A DNA stretch of 46,626 nucleotides. It comes from Clostridiales bacterium. GTDB taxonomy: Bacteria; Bacillota; Clostridia; Oscillospirales; Oscillospiraceae. The stretch spans positions 1-46,626 of the forward strand of contig JAAVHV010000020.1 of NCBI GenBank assembly GCA_014799505.1, written 5' to 3'. Positions 24,016 to 32,000 of this stretch are shown here, piece by piece (position 1 is the first letter of the stretch; every line of letters begins with the position of its first letter). Below the pieces are notes generated by a model, which ran no database searches, had not been told where the DNA came from, and was given only the letters and a program-made list of their open reading frames with translations. The translations under genes were made by a program, and so were the position numbers.

Positions 24016-24453
24016 ATGTTGGATATGATTCCCGCCCAGACTCAGGACGAACTAAAGCGCTGCTTTGCCATACGCCATGCGGTGTTCTGCGTGGAGCGGG
24101 GCGTCTCCCCCGACATCGAGCGGGACGAGTGGGACGTATTGTCCCTCGGCTGCGACCACTTCCTCATTCGGGAGGAGGTTGCGGACATCGGCGCGCTGCG
24201 GTGCCGGTACGCCGGGGACGCGGCGATCATACAGCGGTTCTGCGTCCTCAAAGAACACCGCAAATCCGGCGTCGGCCGGGACGCGCTGTATGCGGTGGAG
24301 GCCCACTGCAAAGCCGCCGGCTACAAGCGCATGGAGCTGGACGCCAAGTTCGAGGTGTGCGGCTTCTATGAAAAATGCGGCTACACAAAAATATCCGCCC
24401 CCTTTGAGGAGGCGGGGATCCCCCACGTCAAGATGGCCAAGGAGCTGTTTTAA
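24016..24453 (+). CDS. GNAT-family N-acetyltransferase (ElaA-like) in the ileS operon
   Basis: This 145-residue GNAT-fold protein starts at ATG 24016, just behind GGAGGTG. It has the ElaA-type opening (TQDELKRCFAIRHAVFCVE), the acetyl-CoA binding stretch RFCVLKEHRKSGVGRDALYA, and the C-terminal CGFYEKCGYTK, with conserved tyrosines. Substrate is unknown. It lies between the isoleucine T-box and ileS, so it is expected to be induced by isoleucine limitation along with the synthetase. No separate promoter is obvious in the 33 bases before ileS. Confidence 0.88.
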   Translation: MLDMIPAQTQDELKRCFAIRHAVFCVERGVSPDIERDEWDVLSLGCDHFLIREEVADIGALRCRYAGDAAIIQRFCVLKEHRKSGVGRDALYAVEAHCKAAGYKRMELDAKFEVCGFYEKCGYTKISAPFEEAGIPHVKMAKELF

Positions 24454-24486
24454 CCATATTACAAACCCAAACAGGAGGAAATAACC

Positions 24487-27282
24487 ATGGATTACAACAA
24501 GACCGTCCACCTGCCCCAGACCGACTTCGCCATGCGGGCGGGGCTGCCCAAGCGTGAGCCCGAGATGCTCAACGGCGAGTGGGCCAAGATCACCTACCAC
24601 AAGCTGATGGAGAAGAACGCGGGCAAGCCCAAGTTCGTCCTTCACGACGGCCCCCCGTACGCCAACGGCAACATCCACATCGGCACCGCCATGAACAAGA
24701 TCCTCAAGGACATCATCGTCAAGTACCGCAACATGACCGGGTACTGCGCCCCCTACATCCCCGGCTGGGACACCCACGGCCTGCCCATCGAGACCGCCGT
24801 CCTCAAGGACAAGAGCGTCAAGCGCAGCGAGATGACCACCGCCCAGTTCCGGGACAAGTGCCGGGAGTTCGCCACCCAGTATATCGGCCGGATGACCGAG
24901 CAGTTCCAGCGCCTGGGCGTCATCGGCGAGTGGGAGAACCCCTATATCACCCTGCTGCCTGAGTTCGAGGCCCGTCAGATCGAGGTGTTCGGCAAGATGG
25001 CGGAGAAGGGCCTCATCTACAAGGGCATGAAATCCGTCTACTGGTGCCCCCACGACCAGACCGCTCTGGCCGAGGCCGAGATCGACTACCAGGACGACCC
25101 CTGCACCACCATTTTCGTGAAATTCCCCGTGAAGGACGACAAGGGCAAGCTGGGCCAGTACTGCGACCTGTCCAAGACCTTCTTCGTCATTTGGACCACC
25201 ACCCCCTGGACCATCCCCGGCAACACCGCCATCTCCATGAATGCGGACTTTGACTACGTCCTGCTCCAGGCCCCCAACGGCGAAGTGTACGTCATGGCGA
25301 AGGAGCTGGCCGAGGGCGTGTGCAAGCAGGCGGGCATCGACTTCGCTGACTGCAAGGTGCTGACGACCCTGAAGGGCTCTGACTTCGAGCTGATGGTGGC
25401 CAAGCACCCCCTGCTGGATCAGGATTCCGTGATTTTGAACGGCGACCACGTCACCCTGGACGCGGGCACCGGCTGCGTCCACACCGCCCCCGGCTTCGGC
25501 GCGGAGGACTTCGACGTGTGCAAGCGGTACGACGACGCGGGGCTGACCCACATCGGTGTGCCCGTGCCCGTCAACGCCAAGGGTGTGATGACCGACGCGC
25601 GCTATAACGGCCAGTTCTATGCCAAGGGCAACGACATGGTGGTGGCCGACCTGGAGGCCGAGGGTTTCCTGCTGGCCAAGGCCCAGATCACCCACTCCTA
25701 CCCCCACTGCTGGCGGTGCAAGCACCCCATCATCTACCGGGCCACCGAGCAGTGGTTCTGCTCCGTGGACGCCATCAAGGACGCCGCCGTCAAGTCCTGC
25801 GACGGCATTTCCTGGCACCCCGCCTGGGGCAAGGAGCGCATGGTGTCCATGATCACCGAGCGCAATGACTGGTGCATCTCCCGCCAGCGCGTCTGGGGCG
25901 TGCCCATCCCGGTGTTCTACTGCGACGACTGCGGCGAGGCCATTGTCACCCCTGAGACCATCGCCCATGTGGCGGGGCTGTTCCGTGAGCACGGCTCCAA
26001 CATCTGGTTCGACAAGACCGCCGACGAACTGGCGCCCGCCGGATTCAAGTGCCCCAAGTGCGGGGGGGTGCACTTCTCCAAGGAAAACGACATCATGGAC
26101 GTGTGGTTCGACTCCGGCTCCACCTGGGCGGCCGTGGCCGACGAGCGGGACTACCTCCAGTACCCCGCCGACGTCTACCTGGAGGGCGGCGACCAGTACC
26201 GCGGGTGGTTCCAGTCCTCTATGCTGACCTCCATCGCCTGCAACGGCATTGCGCCCTACAAGCAGATCATCACCCACGGCTGGACGGTGGACGGCGAGGG
26301 CAAGGCCATGCACAAGTCCCTGGGCAACGCCATGCCCCCCGAGGAGATCATCAAGGACTACGGCGCGGATATGCTGCGTCTGTGGGTGTCCTCCGCCGAC
26401 TACACCCAGGATATGCGCATCTCCAAGGAGATCATGAAGCAGCTCTCCCAGGCGTATCTGAAGATCCGCAACACCGCCCGGTATATGCTGGGCAACCTGG
26501 ACGGCTTCGATCCCAACAACGCCGTGGCGGTGAAGGATATGGCCGATCTCGACCGCTGGGCCGTGGCGGCGTTCAACGACCTGGCCAAGACCGTCCGCGC
26601 CGGGTATGAGAGCTACGAGTTCCACACGGTGTACCGCGCCATCTATAACTTCTGCGTGGTGGAGATGTCCAACTTCTATCTGGACATCATCAAGGACCGG
26701 CTGTACTGCGGCGACGACGCGGGCCGCGCCTCCGCCCAGTCCGCCCTGTTTATCATTCTGGACGGCATGACCCGGATGCTGGCCCCCATCCTGGCCTTTA
26801 CCAGCCAGGAGATCTGGGCGGCCATGCCCCACCGCGCCGCAGATGATGCCGAGTGCGTGCTGTTCAACGACATCCCGGACTACGACCCGGCACTGGCGCT
26901 GCATGAGAGAGAGGGCCTGCGCTGGGAGGAGCTGCTGGAAGTGCGGGACGTGGTGCTGAAGGCGCTGGAAGAAGCCCGCGCGCAGGGCATCAAGAAGAAC
27001 CAGGACGCGGAGATCGTCCTCGGCCTGGACGGAAATCTCATGATTGTTTGGGAGGAAGGCCACTACCTGCCCGGCTTTGAACTGAGCGATTTGGCCAACC
27101 TGTTCATCGTCTCCAAGGTGACGGTGGAACAGCGTGATGATGAGGCTCCCGGCCTCACTGTTGCGGTGAAGCTGTCCGAAGCCCCCAAGTGCCCCCGGTG
27201 CTGGAACCACGACGCTCACATCGGCACGGCAGGGCATCACGCCGAGCTGTGCGACCGCTGCGCGGCGGTGCTGAGTGAATAA
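24487..27282 (+). CDS. ileS: Isoleucyl-tRNA synthetase
   Basis: The enzyme charges tRNA-Ile and edits misactivated valine. The 931-residue length fits the bacterial type. Features: PPYANGNIHIGTAMNK (HIGH motif), a CP1 editing domain (TTTPWTIPGNTA, then GTGCVHTAPGFGAEDF), and GEGKAMHKSLGN in the KMSKS position, a variant of that motif. The C-terminal zinc-binding cysteines are CPRCWNHDAHIG and CDRCAAV. AGGAGGAAAT precedes the ATG. Control by the T-box at 23735-24000 is strongly indicated. Confidence 0.97.
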   Translation: MDYNKTVHLPQTDFAMRAGLPKREPEMLNGEWAKITYHKLMEKNAGKPKFVLHDGPPYANGNIHIGTAMNKILKDIIVKYRNMTGYCAPYIPGWDTHGLPIETAVLKDKSVKRSEMTTAQFRDKCREFATQYIGRMTEQFQRLGVIGEWENPYITLLPEFEARQIEVFGKMAEKGLIYKGMKSVYWCPHDQTALAEAEIDYQDDPCTTIFVKFPVKDDKGKLGQYCDLSKTFFVIWTTTPWTIPGNTAISMNADFDYVLLQAPNGEVYVMAKELAEGVCKQAGIDFADCKVLTTLKGSDFELMVAKHPLLDQDSVILNGDHVTLDAGTGCVHTAPGFGAEDFDVCKRYDDAGLTHIGVPVPVNAKGVMTDARYNGQFYAKGNDMVVADLEAEGFLLAKAQITHSYPHCWRCKHPIIYRATEQWFCSVDAIKDAAVKSCDGISWHPAWGKERMVSMITERNDWCISRQRVWGVPIPVFYCDDCGEAIVTPETIAHVAGLFREHGSNIWFDKTADELAPAGFKCPKCGGVHFSKENDIMDVWFDSGSTWAAVADERDYLQYPADVYLEGGDQYRGWFQSSMLTSIACNGIAPYKQIITHGWTVDGEGKAMHKSLGNAMPPEEIIKDYGADMLRLWVSSADYTQDMRISKEIMKQLSQAYLKIRNTARYMLGNLDGFDPNNAVAVKDMADLDRWAVAAFNDLAKTVRAGYESYEFHTVYRAIYNFCVVEMSNFYLDIIKDRLYCGDDAGRASAQSALFIILDGMTRMLAPILAFTSQEIWAAMPHRAADDAECVLFNDIPDYDPALALHEREGLRWEELLEVRDVVLKALEEARAQGIKKNQDAEIVLGLDGNLMIVWEEGHYLPGFELSDLANLFIVSKVTVEQRDDEAPGLTVAVKLSEAPKCPRCWNHDAHIGTAGHHAELCDRCAAVLSE

Positions 27283-27293
27283 GAGTAAGCTGA

Positions 27294-27386
27294 GGGACAG
27301 CGGCAGCCCTCCTTCCCTCGACCCGTCCACAGGCTACGGGACGCTGGGTGGACGGGCGCTCGGCTCAGGAGGACTGCCGCTGTCCC
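27294..27386 (+). ncRNA. Long hairpin downstream of ileS, unknown role
   Basis: GGGACAGCGGCAG (27294-27306) pairs perfectly with CTGCCGCTGTCCC (27374-27386). After one mismatch, CCTCCT pairs with AGGAGG. A further arm, CCCGTCCAC with GTGGACGGG, forms the tip. This near-continuous stem of 93 bases lacks a T tract, so it is not an ordinary terminator. It may be a processed RNA, an mRNA stabiliser or a palindromic mobile repeat. Confidence 0.5.
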
Positions 27387-27439
27387 CGGATATGTGACCG
27401 ATCCTGGAGGTTCCGGCTCTCGGCTATGCACGAACAAAC

Positions 27440-27477
27440 AAAGAAGCTCCTCCCCGCCATGCGGGGAGGAGCTTCTT
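27440..27477. terminator. Bidirectional terminator
   Basis: AAGAAGCTCCTCCCCGC pairs with GCGGGGAGGAGCTTCTT around a short loop, with A-rich and T-rich flanks. It serves ileS on plus and the small lipoprotein gene on minus. Confidence 0.9.
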
Positions 27478-27499
27478 TAATTCGCTTGTCCGACTGGAA

Positions 27500-27664
27500 T
27501 CAACCGCCGAAGAGCTTATTCAGCTCATGAAGGGCATAGTGGACTTCGCAGTAGCCGTTCTTGGCGGCCTTGTCGTCACAACCGGCCTCCTTGCACTTGG
27601 AGGAACAGCCAGCCATGCTGAGGACCATGATCGCGGCGGCGATCAGGGCAGCTAATCTTTTCAT
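27500..27664 (-). CDS. Small cysteine-rich lipoprotein
   Basis: This 54-residue protein begins MKRLAALIAAAIMVLSMAGC, a lipoprotein signal with lipobox SMAGC and Cys20 as the lipidated residue. The mature peptide is only about 35 residues and contains Cys24, Cys29, Cys39 and His42 in the pattern CKEAGCDDKAAKNGYCEVHY, a C-x4-C-x9-C-x2-H arrangement that looks able to bind zinc. GGGAG precedes the ATG. It has its own promoter (27715-27743) and ends before a terminator. It lies downstream of the serpin gene in the same direction. No family recognised. Confidence 0.75.
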   Translation of the reverse strand: MKRLAALIAAAIMVLSMAGCSSKCKEAGCDDKAAKNGYCEVHYALHELNKLFGG

Positions 27665-27714
27665 TTTAAAATCTCCCTTCTCACAATATTCTCTGGTGCT
27701 AGTTCACCTTTGTC

Positions 27715-27743
27715 ACAATATCATGGATTTTGGGAAAAGTCAA
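27715..27743 (-). promoter_or_regulatory. Promoter for the small lipoprotein gene
   Basis: Read on the minus strand: TTGACT (27743-27738), 17 bases, TATTGT (27720-27715). It lies just past the serpin stop. Confidence 0.6.
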
Positions 27744-27755
27744 TAGATTTGTTCC

Positions 27756-29345
27756 CTACCCGTTGGGCTGGTTGACCACGCCCAGGAACAGCGGCAGATC
27801 GCCGCTGCCGGTGATGGCGAACAGGAAGGGGCGGTCCAGGGTGAAGTCTACTTCCTCATCGGGGGGCATATCGGCCCCCGGGCCCATCATCAGCTCCACA
27901 TAGGAAGCGGCGGTGCAGCCCTCCTCGTCAATGGTTACCCGGGCGGTGTGCTGGGCCTGGGAGACGTACAGCGGGTCGCTAGTGCTGGCCCCCAGGGGGT
28001 CGAAATTGGAGACGTGGTAATCAAACACGTCGGTGACGCCCAGGGCCTTCAGGCCCTCGATCAGATCCAGGTGGTCGGACACGTCGAACTTGGGCAGGGA
28101 CAGGTTGACCCGCAGGGATTCCTGGTTGGGCCACGCGCCCACGTACTCGCCTTTCTGTTCATCCCACTTACCGTACTTGTCGGAGAATAGGAACTCCATG
28201 GCCTCGCCGCCGGCCACCAGGTCGTCTACAGTGTACCCCTCGTCGGGGAGGATGAGCCACATATGATAGCCGCCTGCCTGGAAGCCCAGGCCGATGGCGG
28301 AAAAATGCTCCCCCCAATAATATCGTGTGTCGAACCACTCCCCATAGTGCAGATATTCCGTTTTCACATCTCCAGAGGGAGAATGGAACACGCCCTGGGT
28401 GTTGTTGTCCGGGTTGAAGGGGGTGCTCCACGCGGCCTTGAAGTAGATGGTGGAGGCCAGGGCCAGCACCGTATCCGGGTCCATGGACAGGCCGCCGGCC
28501 TGCTCCGCCAAAAGTCCCCGGGTCTGCTCGTTGAGCCAGTCCCGCAGGGCCTGATCGTACTCCTCCGAGCCCATCTCCCCGGAGAAGGAGGAGGCGTAGT
28601 AGTCCGCCGCCAGCCGGTCCAGGGTCTCCTGGCTGTAGGTCATGCCGTCCCTGAGCCACAGGGAGTTGGCCAGCAGGGAGGCGGTGGAGCCGTCGTCCTG
28701 ATAGTTGTCCCGCCACAGGTCAAAGGCGCGCTCCCGCAGGACCTCGATGGACTCCACCTGGAGCAGGTCCAGGATCTGCTGGCGGCTGTTCCCGTCCGTG
28801 ATCTCCGCCAGCATGGACAGGGCCATATAGACGTTCAGCGGGGAGTAGACCCGGTTGTCCTCCCCCGCGCCGGTTAGGAACTGGGCGGTGGAGCGGGACA
28901 GGAACCCGTCCATCAGGCCGGTGTAATCCGTGTCGGAGCGCAGGGCCTGCCGGTCCTCCCACCAGGCGTCCCAGGCCTCGCTGTAGGCGTCGTCGGCCTT
29001 CCGCCGGGCGTCATCATCGTCCCCCAGGCCGGAGTAATAGTCCTCGTATTGGGGATAGGGCCGCATCTCCGGCCAGGCGGCCAGGGACAGGGCGTGGGCG
29101 CTGTATGTCTCGGGTCGTTCGGCGCCCCTGCCAATGGGAAGGCCGGGATTGTCACTGGAAAGGACGGCGGGGCCGCCTGTCCGCCCCGGCCACAGGGCGA
29201 TCCCGCCGATGATGGCCACTGCCAGCACCGCCGCCACCGCCCCCATCCAGCGGGCGTGGGAGCGCTTTTGGCTGGGCCGAACGGCGTTTTCCCTCAATTC
29301 TTCGGGGGCGTGGATGCCCTCGTTTGCTTTTTGATAGCGCTTCAA
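27756..29345 (-). CDS. Membrane-anchored serpin with anti-sigma-like N-terminus
   Basis: Serpins trap serine proteases by cleavage of an exposed loop and a large conformational change. The 529-residue protein has a cytoplasmic N-terminus (MKRYQKANEGIHAPEELREN) resembling those of ECF-linked membrane proteins in Clostridia. One transmembrane segment follows (about residues 32-53), then a linker and a full serpin domain from about residue 145. The loop hinge EEGCTAAS (474-481) has the small residues of inhibitory serpins, though position P14 is Cys; the scissile bond is probably near MMGPGAD (486-492). LDRPFLFAI matches the serpin signature. Start is TTG behind GAGGAGG, overlapping the sigma gene stop by four bases. 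Confidence 0.88.
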   Translation of the reverse strand: MKRYQKANEGIHAPEELRENAVRPSQKRSHARWMGAVAAVLAVAIIGGIALWPGRTGGPAVLSSDNPGLPIGRGAERPETYSAHALSLAAWPEMRPYPQYEDYYSGLGDDDDARRKADDAYSEAWDAWWEDRQALRSDTDYTGLMDGFLSRSTAQFLTGAGEDNRVYSPLNVYMALSMLAEITDGNSRQQILDLLQVESIEVLRERAFDLWRDNYQDDGSTASLLANSLWLRDGMTYSQETLDRLAADYYASSFSGEMGSEEYDQALRDWLNEQTRGLLAEQAGGLSMDPDTVLALASTIYFKAAWSTPFNPDNNTQGVFHSPSGDVKTEYLHYGEWFDTRYYWGEHFSAIGLGFQAGGYHMWLILPDEGYTVDDLVAGGEAMEFLFSDKYGKWDEQKGEYVGAWPNQESLRVNLSLPKFDVSDHLDLIEGLKALGVTDVFDYHVSNFDPLGASTSDPLYVSQAQHTARVTIDEEGCTAASYVELMMGPGADMPPDEEVDFTLDRPFLFAITGSGDLPLFLGVVNQPNG

Positions 29346-29866
29346 AGTTCTACCTCCTCAAGCATATCCCGCAGGAGGGCCCGGCCCCGGCTGAGCTGGG
29401 ACTTAACAGTGCCCTCCGTCGATTGCAGAGCGGCGGCTATCTCAGCCACCGACAGGCCCTCGAAGTAGTGCAGATGGATGACGGCCCGGTACTTGGGGGG
29501 CAGGGAGAGCACCGCGGAGTACACCTCGCGGTAATCGTCCTCCACGCCCACCTCCTCAGCGGTTTCCAGCGGCACGGTGCGCCGCCGCCAGGGGGAGGCC
29601 ATCACGCTTTTGCATCGGTTGATGGTGCAGCGGATGAGCCACGCCTTGCGGTGCTCGTCGCCCTCAAACCGATCCTCATGGCGGAAATAGCGCAAAAAGA
29701 CCTCCTGGAACACGTCCTCCGCGTCGGGGACGCTGGCGGTGCGGGCCAGGGAGAGACGGTATACCATGTCTCCCCAGCGGTTCACCTCCCGGGTGCGCTG
29801 TTCCTCTGTCAAGGCCATCGCCTTCTTTCTTCCGCGCCTCGGCCGCGGCGCGTTTTTGCCTGTCAT
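29342..29866 (-). CDS. ECF-type RNA polymerase sigma factor
   Basis: This sigma-70 family protein of up to 174 residues redirects RNA polymerase to a small regulon. Region 2 spans about residues 28-90 (DMVYRLSLARTASVPDAEDV, FQEVFLRYFRH, WLIRCTINRCKS). Region 4 spans 118-170 (LPPKYRAVIHLHYFEGLSVA, EIAAALQSTEGTVKSQLSRG). The start could be ATG 29866 or the in-frame ATG at 29818, which gives a more usual length. Its last four bases overlap the serpin start, so the two are co-expressed and the serpin is the likely regulator or target. Confidence 0.92.
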   Translation of the reverse strand: MTGKNAPRPRRGRKKAMALTEEQRTREVNRWGDMVYRLSLARTASVPDAEDVFQEVFLRYFRHEDRFEGDEHRKAWLIRCTINRCKSVMASPWRRRTVPLETAEEVGVEDDYREVYSAVLSLPPKYRAVIHLHYFEGLSVAEIAAALQSTEGTVKSQLSRGRALLRDMLEEVEL

Positions 29867-29908
29867 TTATAATACCTTATCGCGGGGAAAAAGGTTGCGC
29901 CGGGCCCG

Positions 29909-29938
29909 AAAAAGCCCGCCGGGTCACGGCGGGCTTTT
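29909..29938 (-). terminator. Terminator after ricT
   Basis: AAAGCCCGCC pairs with GGCGGGCTTT; on the minus strand it lies directly after the ricT stop and runs into a T-rich flank. Confidence 0.85.
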
Positions 29939-29942
29939 GAGT

Positions 29943-31205
29943 TCAGTTCTGGGGCGGCTGAGACGCCTGCCCGCCGCCGGACTTGCGGCGGTGGTGGGGG
30001 CGGTAGCGCCGCTTGTGGTTGGGATTGGCCTTGGCCTCGCCCTCGGGGGCGGGCTGGGTTTGCTTTTGGGGCTGGGGTTTGGGCTGGGCCTGCTTTTGGG
30101 GCGCGGACTGCTGGCGGGGCTTTTGCTGTCCCTGCTGCTGGGGCGCGCGCTCCTGCCGGGGCTGGTTCTGGGCGGACTTGCCCTGCCCGCCCCGGTTCCG
30201 GTGTCCGCCGCCCTGCTTGGGGCTGTCGGGCTGGCGCTGCTGGCCGCTCTCCCCCATATAGCGCTCCAGCACCTCCCCCAGGTCGGCGGGGCCGTCCGCC
30301 TTGCGGCCGGAGCGTATCCGCTCCCCCTCCTGGGTGCGCAGCTTTTCCAGCTCCCCCTTGGGGGGTGCAATATAGCCCTCGGGGCGCTTGCCCTTGCCGC
30401 TGCGCACCACCCGGATCTCGTTGGTGAGATAGGTCTTGGGCTGTTCGGTGGAGTCCTCCAGGCGGACCTTCACCTGCTCCTTGAGAAGGTTGACGGCGGA
30501 CACGGAGCCCACCCCGTCAGGGCATTCCACAAAGGACTCCTGCTTGGGGCAGCGCTTCACCGCGTCCTCATAGGCCCCCTGCTCGTACTTGAGACAGCAC
30601 ATCAGCCGCCCGCAGGTGCCGGAGATTTTGGTGGGGTTCAGGGACAGGTTCTGGGTTTTGGCCATCTTGATGGACACGGGCTGGAACTCGTCCAGGAATT
30701 GGGCGCAGCAGAAGGGCTTGCCGCAGATGCCAAAACCGCCCAGCATACGGGCCTCGTCCCGCACGCCGATCTGCCGCAGCTCGATGCGGGCCCGGAAAAT
30801 GCCCGCCAGATCCTTCACCAGGGCGCGGAAGTCCACCCGCCCGTCGGAGGTAAAGAAGAAAATGATCTTGCTGCCGTCGAAGCTGTACTCCACCTGGACC
30901 AGTTTCATGTCCAGGCCGTGGCGCTCCACCAGCTGCTGACAGACGGTCAGGGCCTCCTTTTCCTTGGCCCGGTTTTCGCGGACCTGCCGCTCGTCCTTCT
31001 CCGTGGCCAGCCGCACCACCGGGCGCAGGGGCTGAACCACGGCGCTGTCCTCCACCATGCTGTTGCGGCGGACGCAGGAGCCGTATTCCAGGCCCTTGCC
31101 CGTCTCCACAATGACGCTCTGGCCCTCCGCCACCGTCAGGCCGGCGGGGTCGAAATAATATTGCTTGCCGCCCGGCCGGAACCGGACGCTGATGATTTCC
31201 GTCAT
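29943..31205 (-). CDS. ricT: RicT/YaaT-like PSP1-domain protein with long tail
   Basis: In Bacillus subtilis RicT (YaaT) forms an iron-sulfur RicAFT complex that assists RNase Y in mRNA processing and affects sporulation and competence. The 420-residue protein has the PSP1 domain in its first about 260 residues, with GICGKPFCCAQFL, CGRLMCCLKYEQGAYED and RCPKQESFVECPDG holding the conserved cysteines. From about 285 a low-complexity tail follows, rich in Gln, Pro, Lys and Arg (KQAQPKPQPQKQTQ), ending in a basic histidine-rich patch. The tail is longer than in B. subtilis. GGAGGA precedes the ATG. Position after holB matches Bacillus. Confidence 0.92.
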   Translation of the reverse strand: MTEIISVRFRPGGKQYYFDPAGLTVAEGQSVIVETGKGLEYGSCVRRNSMVEDSAVVQPLRPVVRLATEKDERQVRENRAKEKEALTVCQQLVERHGLDMKLVQVEYSFDGSKIIFFFTSDGRVDFRALVKDLAGIFRARIELRQIGVRDEARMLGGFGICGKPFCCAQFLDEFQPVSIKMAKTQNLSLNPTKISGTCGRLMCCLKYEQGAYEDAVKRCPKQESFVECPDGVGSVSAVNLLKEQVKVRLEDSTEQPKTYLTNEIRVVRSGKGKRPEGYIAPPKGELEKLRTQEGERIRSGRKADGPADLGEVLERYMGESGQQRQPDSPKQGGGHRNRGGQGKSAQNQPRQERAPQQQGQQKPRQQSAPQKQAQPKPQPQKQTQPAPEGEAKANPNHKRRYRPHHRRKSGGGQASQPPQN

Positions 31206-31238
31206 AAGGGTTGTCCTCCGTATATATAAATGCTTTTC

Positions 31239-32000
31239 TCAGAAAAGCTGGGTCAACAGCCAGCCCAGCGTATGCCCCGCGCTGGGGCGGTACACCCCGT
31301 TCTCCCGGCAGACCTTGAGGGCCTGGAGTACCTTCGCGCCCCGCCTGGGATCCTGGGCCAGCCGGCGGGACACCTGGTTTTCCGTCTCGCCCAGCAGGGC
31401 GGCCAGCTGATCCTGCTTGGGTTTGGACAGCTCCAGCTCCACCAGGGCCTGGGCGCAGGCCAGCTCGTCCCCGCCCAGCAGCAGCCCCGCCAAGGACACG
31501 GCCCGCTCCACCAGCTCGGGATCGGGGGGCGCCTCCTCAGGAGGAAGGGCCAGCAGCTCGCACCGGGAGCGCACCGTATCCAGCAGCATCCCCGGCTGAT
31601 CCGCCAGCAGCAGGAAGGCGGCGTAAGCGGGGCCGTCCTCCAGCACCTTCAGCAGGGCGTTCTGGGCGGCGGGATTCATGGCGTCCGCCGGGTCGATGAC
31701 ATATACCTTCCGCCTGCCCTCGTTGGGGCGGATGTAGGCATCAGACCGCAGGGCGCGGATCTGATCCACGGCGATCTCCCGTTTATCCGGGGCCGGGGCG
31801 GTGTACACTACATCCGGATGAGTTCCCGCCGCCGCCTTCCGGCAGGGCGGGCATTTGCCGCAGGGAGGGCTCCCACCGGGAAGAAGCTCCCCCTGGCACA
31901 GGTAGGCCGCCGTCAGGCGGCGGGCCAGGGCGGCCCGTCCGTCCCCGCTCCCCCCGGTGATGAGGTAGGCGTGGGACAGGGGATTGGGAAGCTCCATCAT
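31239..32000 (-). CDS. holB: DNA polymerase III delta-prime-like clamp loader subunit
   Basis: This AAA-type subunit helps load the sliding clamp. The 253-residue product has the N-terminal LSHAYLITGGSGDGRAALAR, where the Walker A lysine position is Arg, so nucleotide binding is doubtful. The zinc module is CGKCPPCRKAAAGTHPD. KVYVIDPADAMNPAAQNALL, LEDGP and VRSRCELL (the SRC trans-arginine motif) follow. It is shorter than many delta-prime proteins. Its ATG overlaps the darA stop by four bases and it is followed by ricT, the same order as Bacillus. Confidence 0.93.
   Translation of the reverse strand: MMELPNPLSHAYLITGGSGDGRAALARRLTAAYLCQGELLPGGSPPCGKCPPCRKAAAGTHPDVVYTAPAPDKREIAVDQIRALRSDAYIRPNEGRRKVYVIDPADAMNPAAQNALLKVLEDGPAYAAFLLLADQPGMLLDTVRSRCELLALPPEEAPPDPELVERAVSLAGLLLGGDELACAQALVELELSKPKQDQLAALLGETENQVSRRLAQDPRRGAKVLQALKVCRENGVYRPSAGHTLGWLLTQLF

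Noticed and set aside
24052..27330. Minus-strand open frame of 1092 codons opposite ileS
   Set aside because: It mirrors a clear synthetase gene, has low-complexity Val/Gly/His/Asp-rich composition and no ribosome site or domain. High GC with strong third-position bias keeps the antisense frame open.
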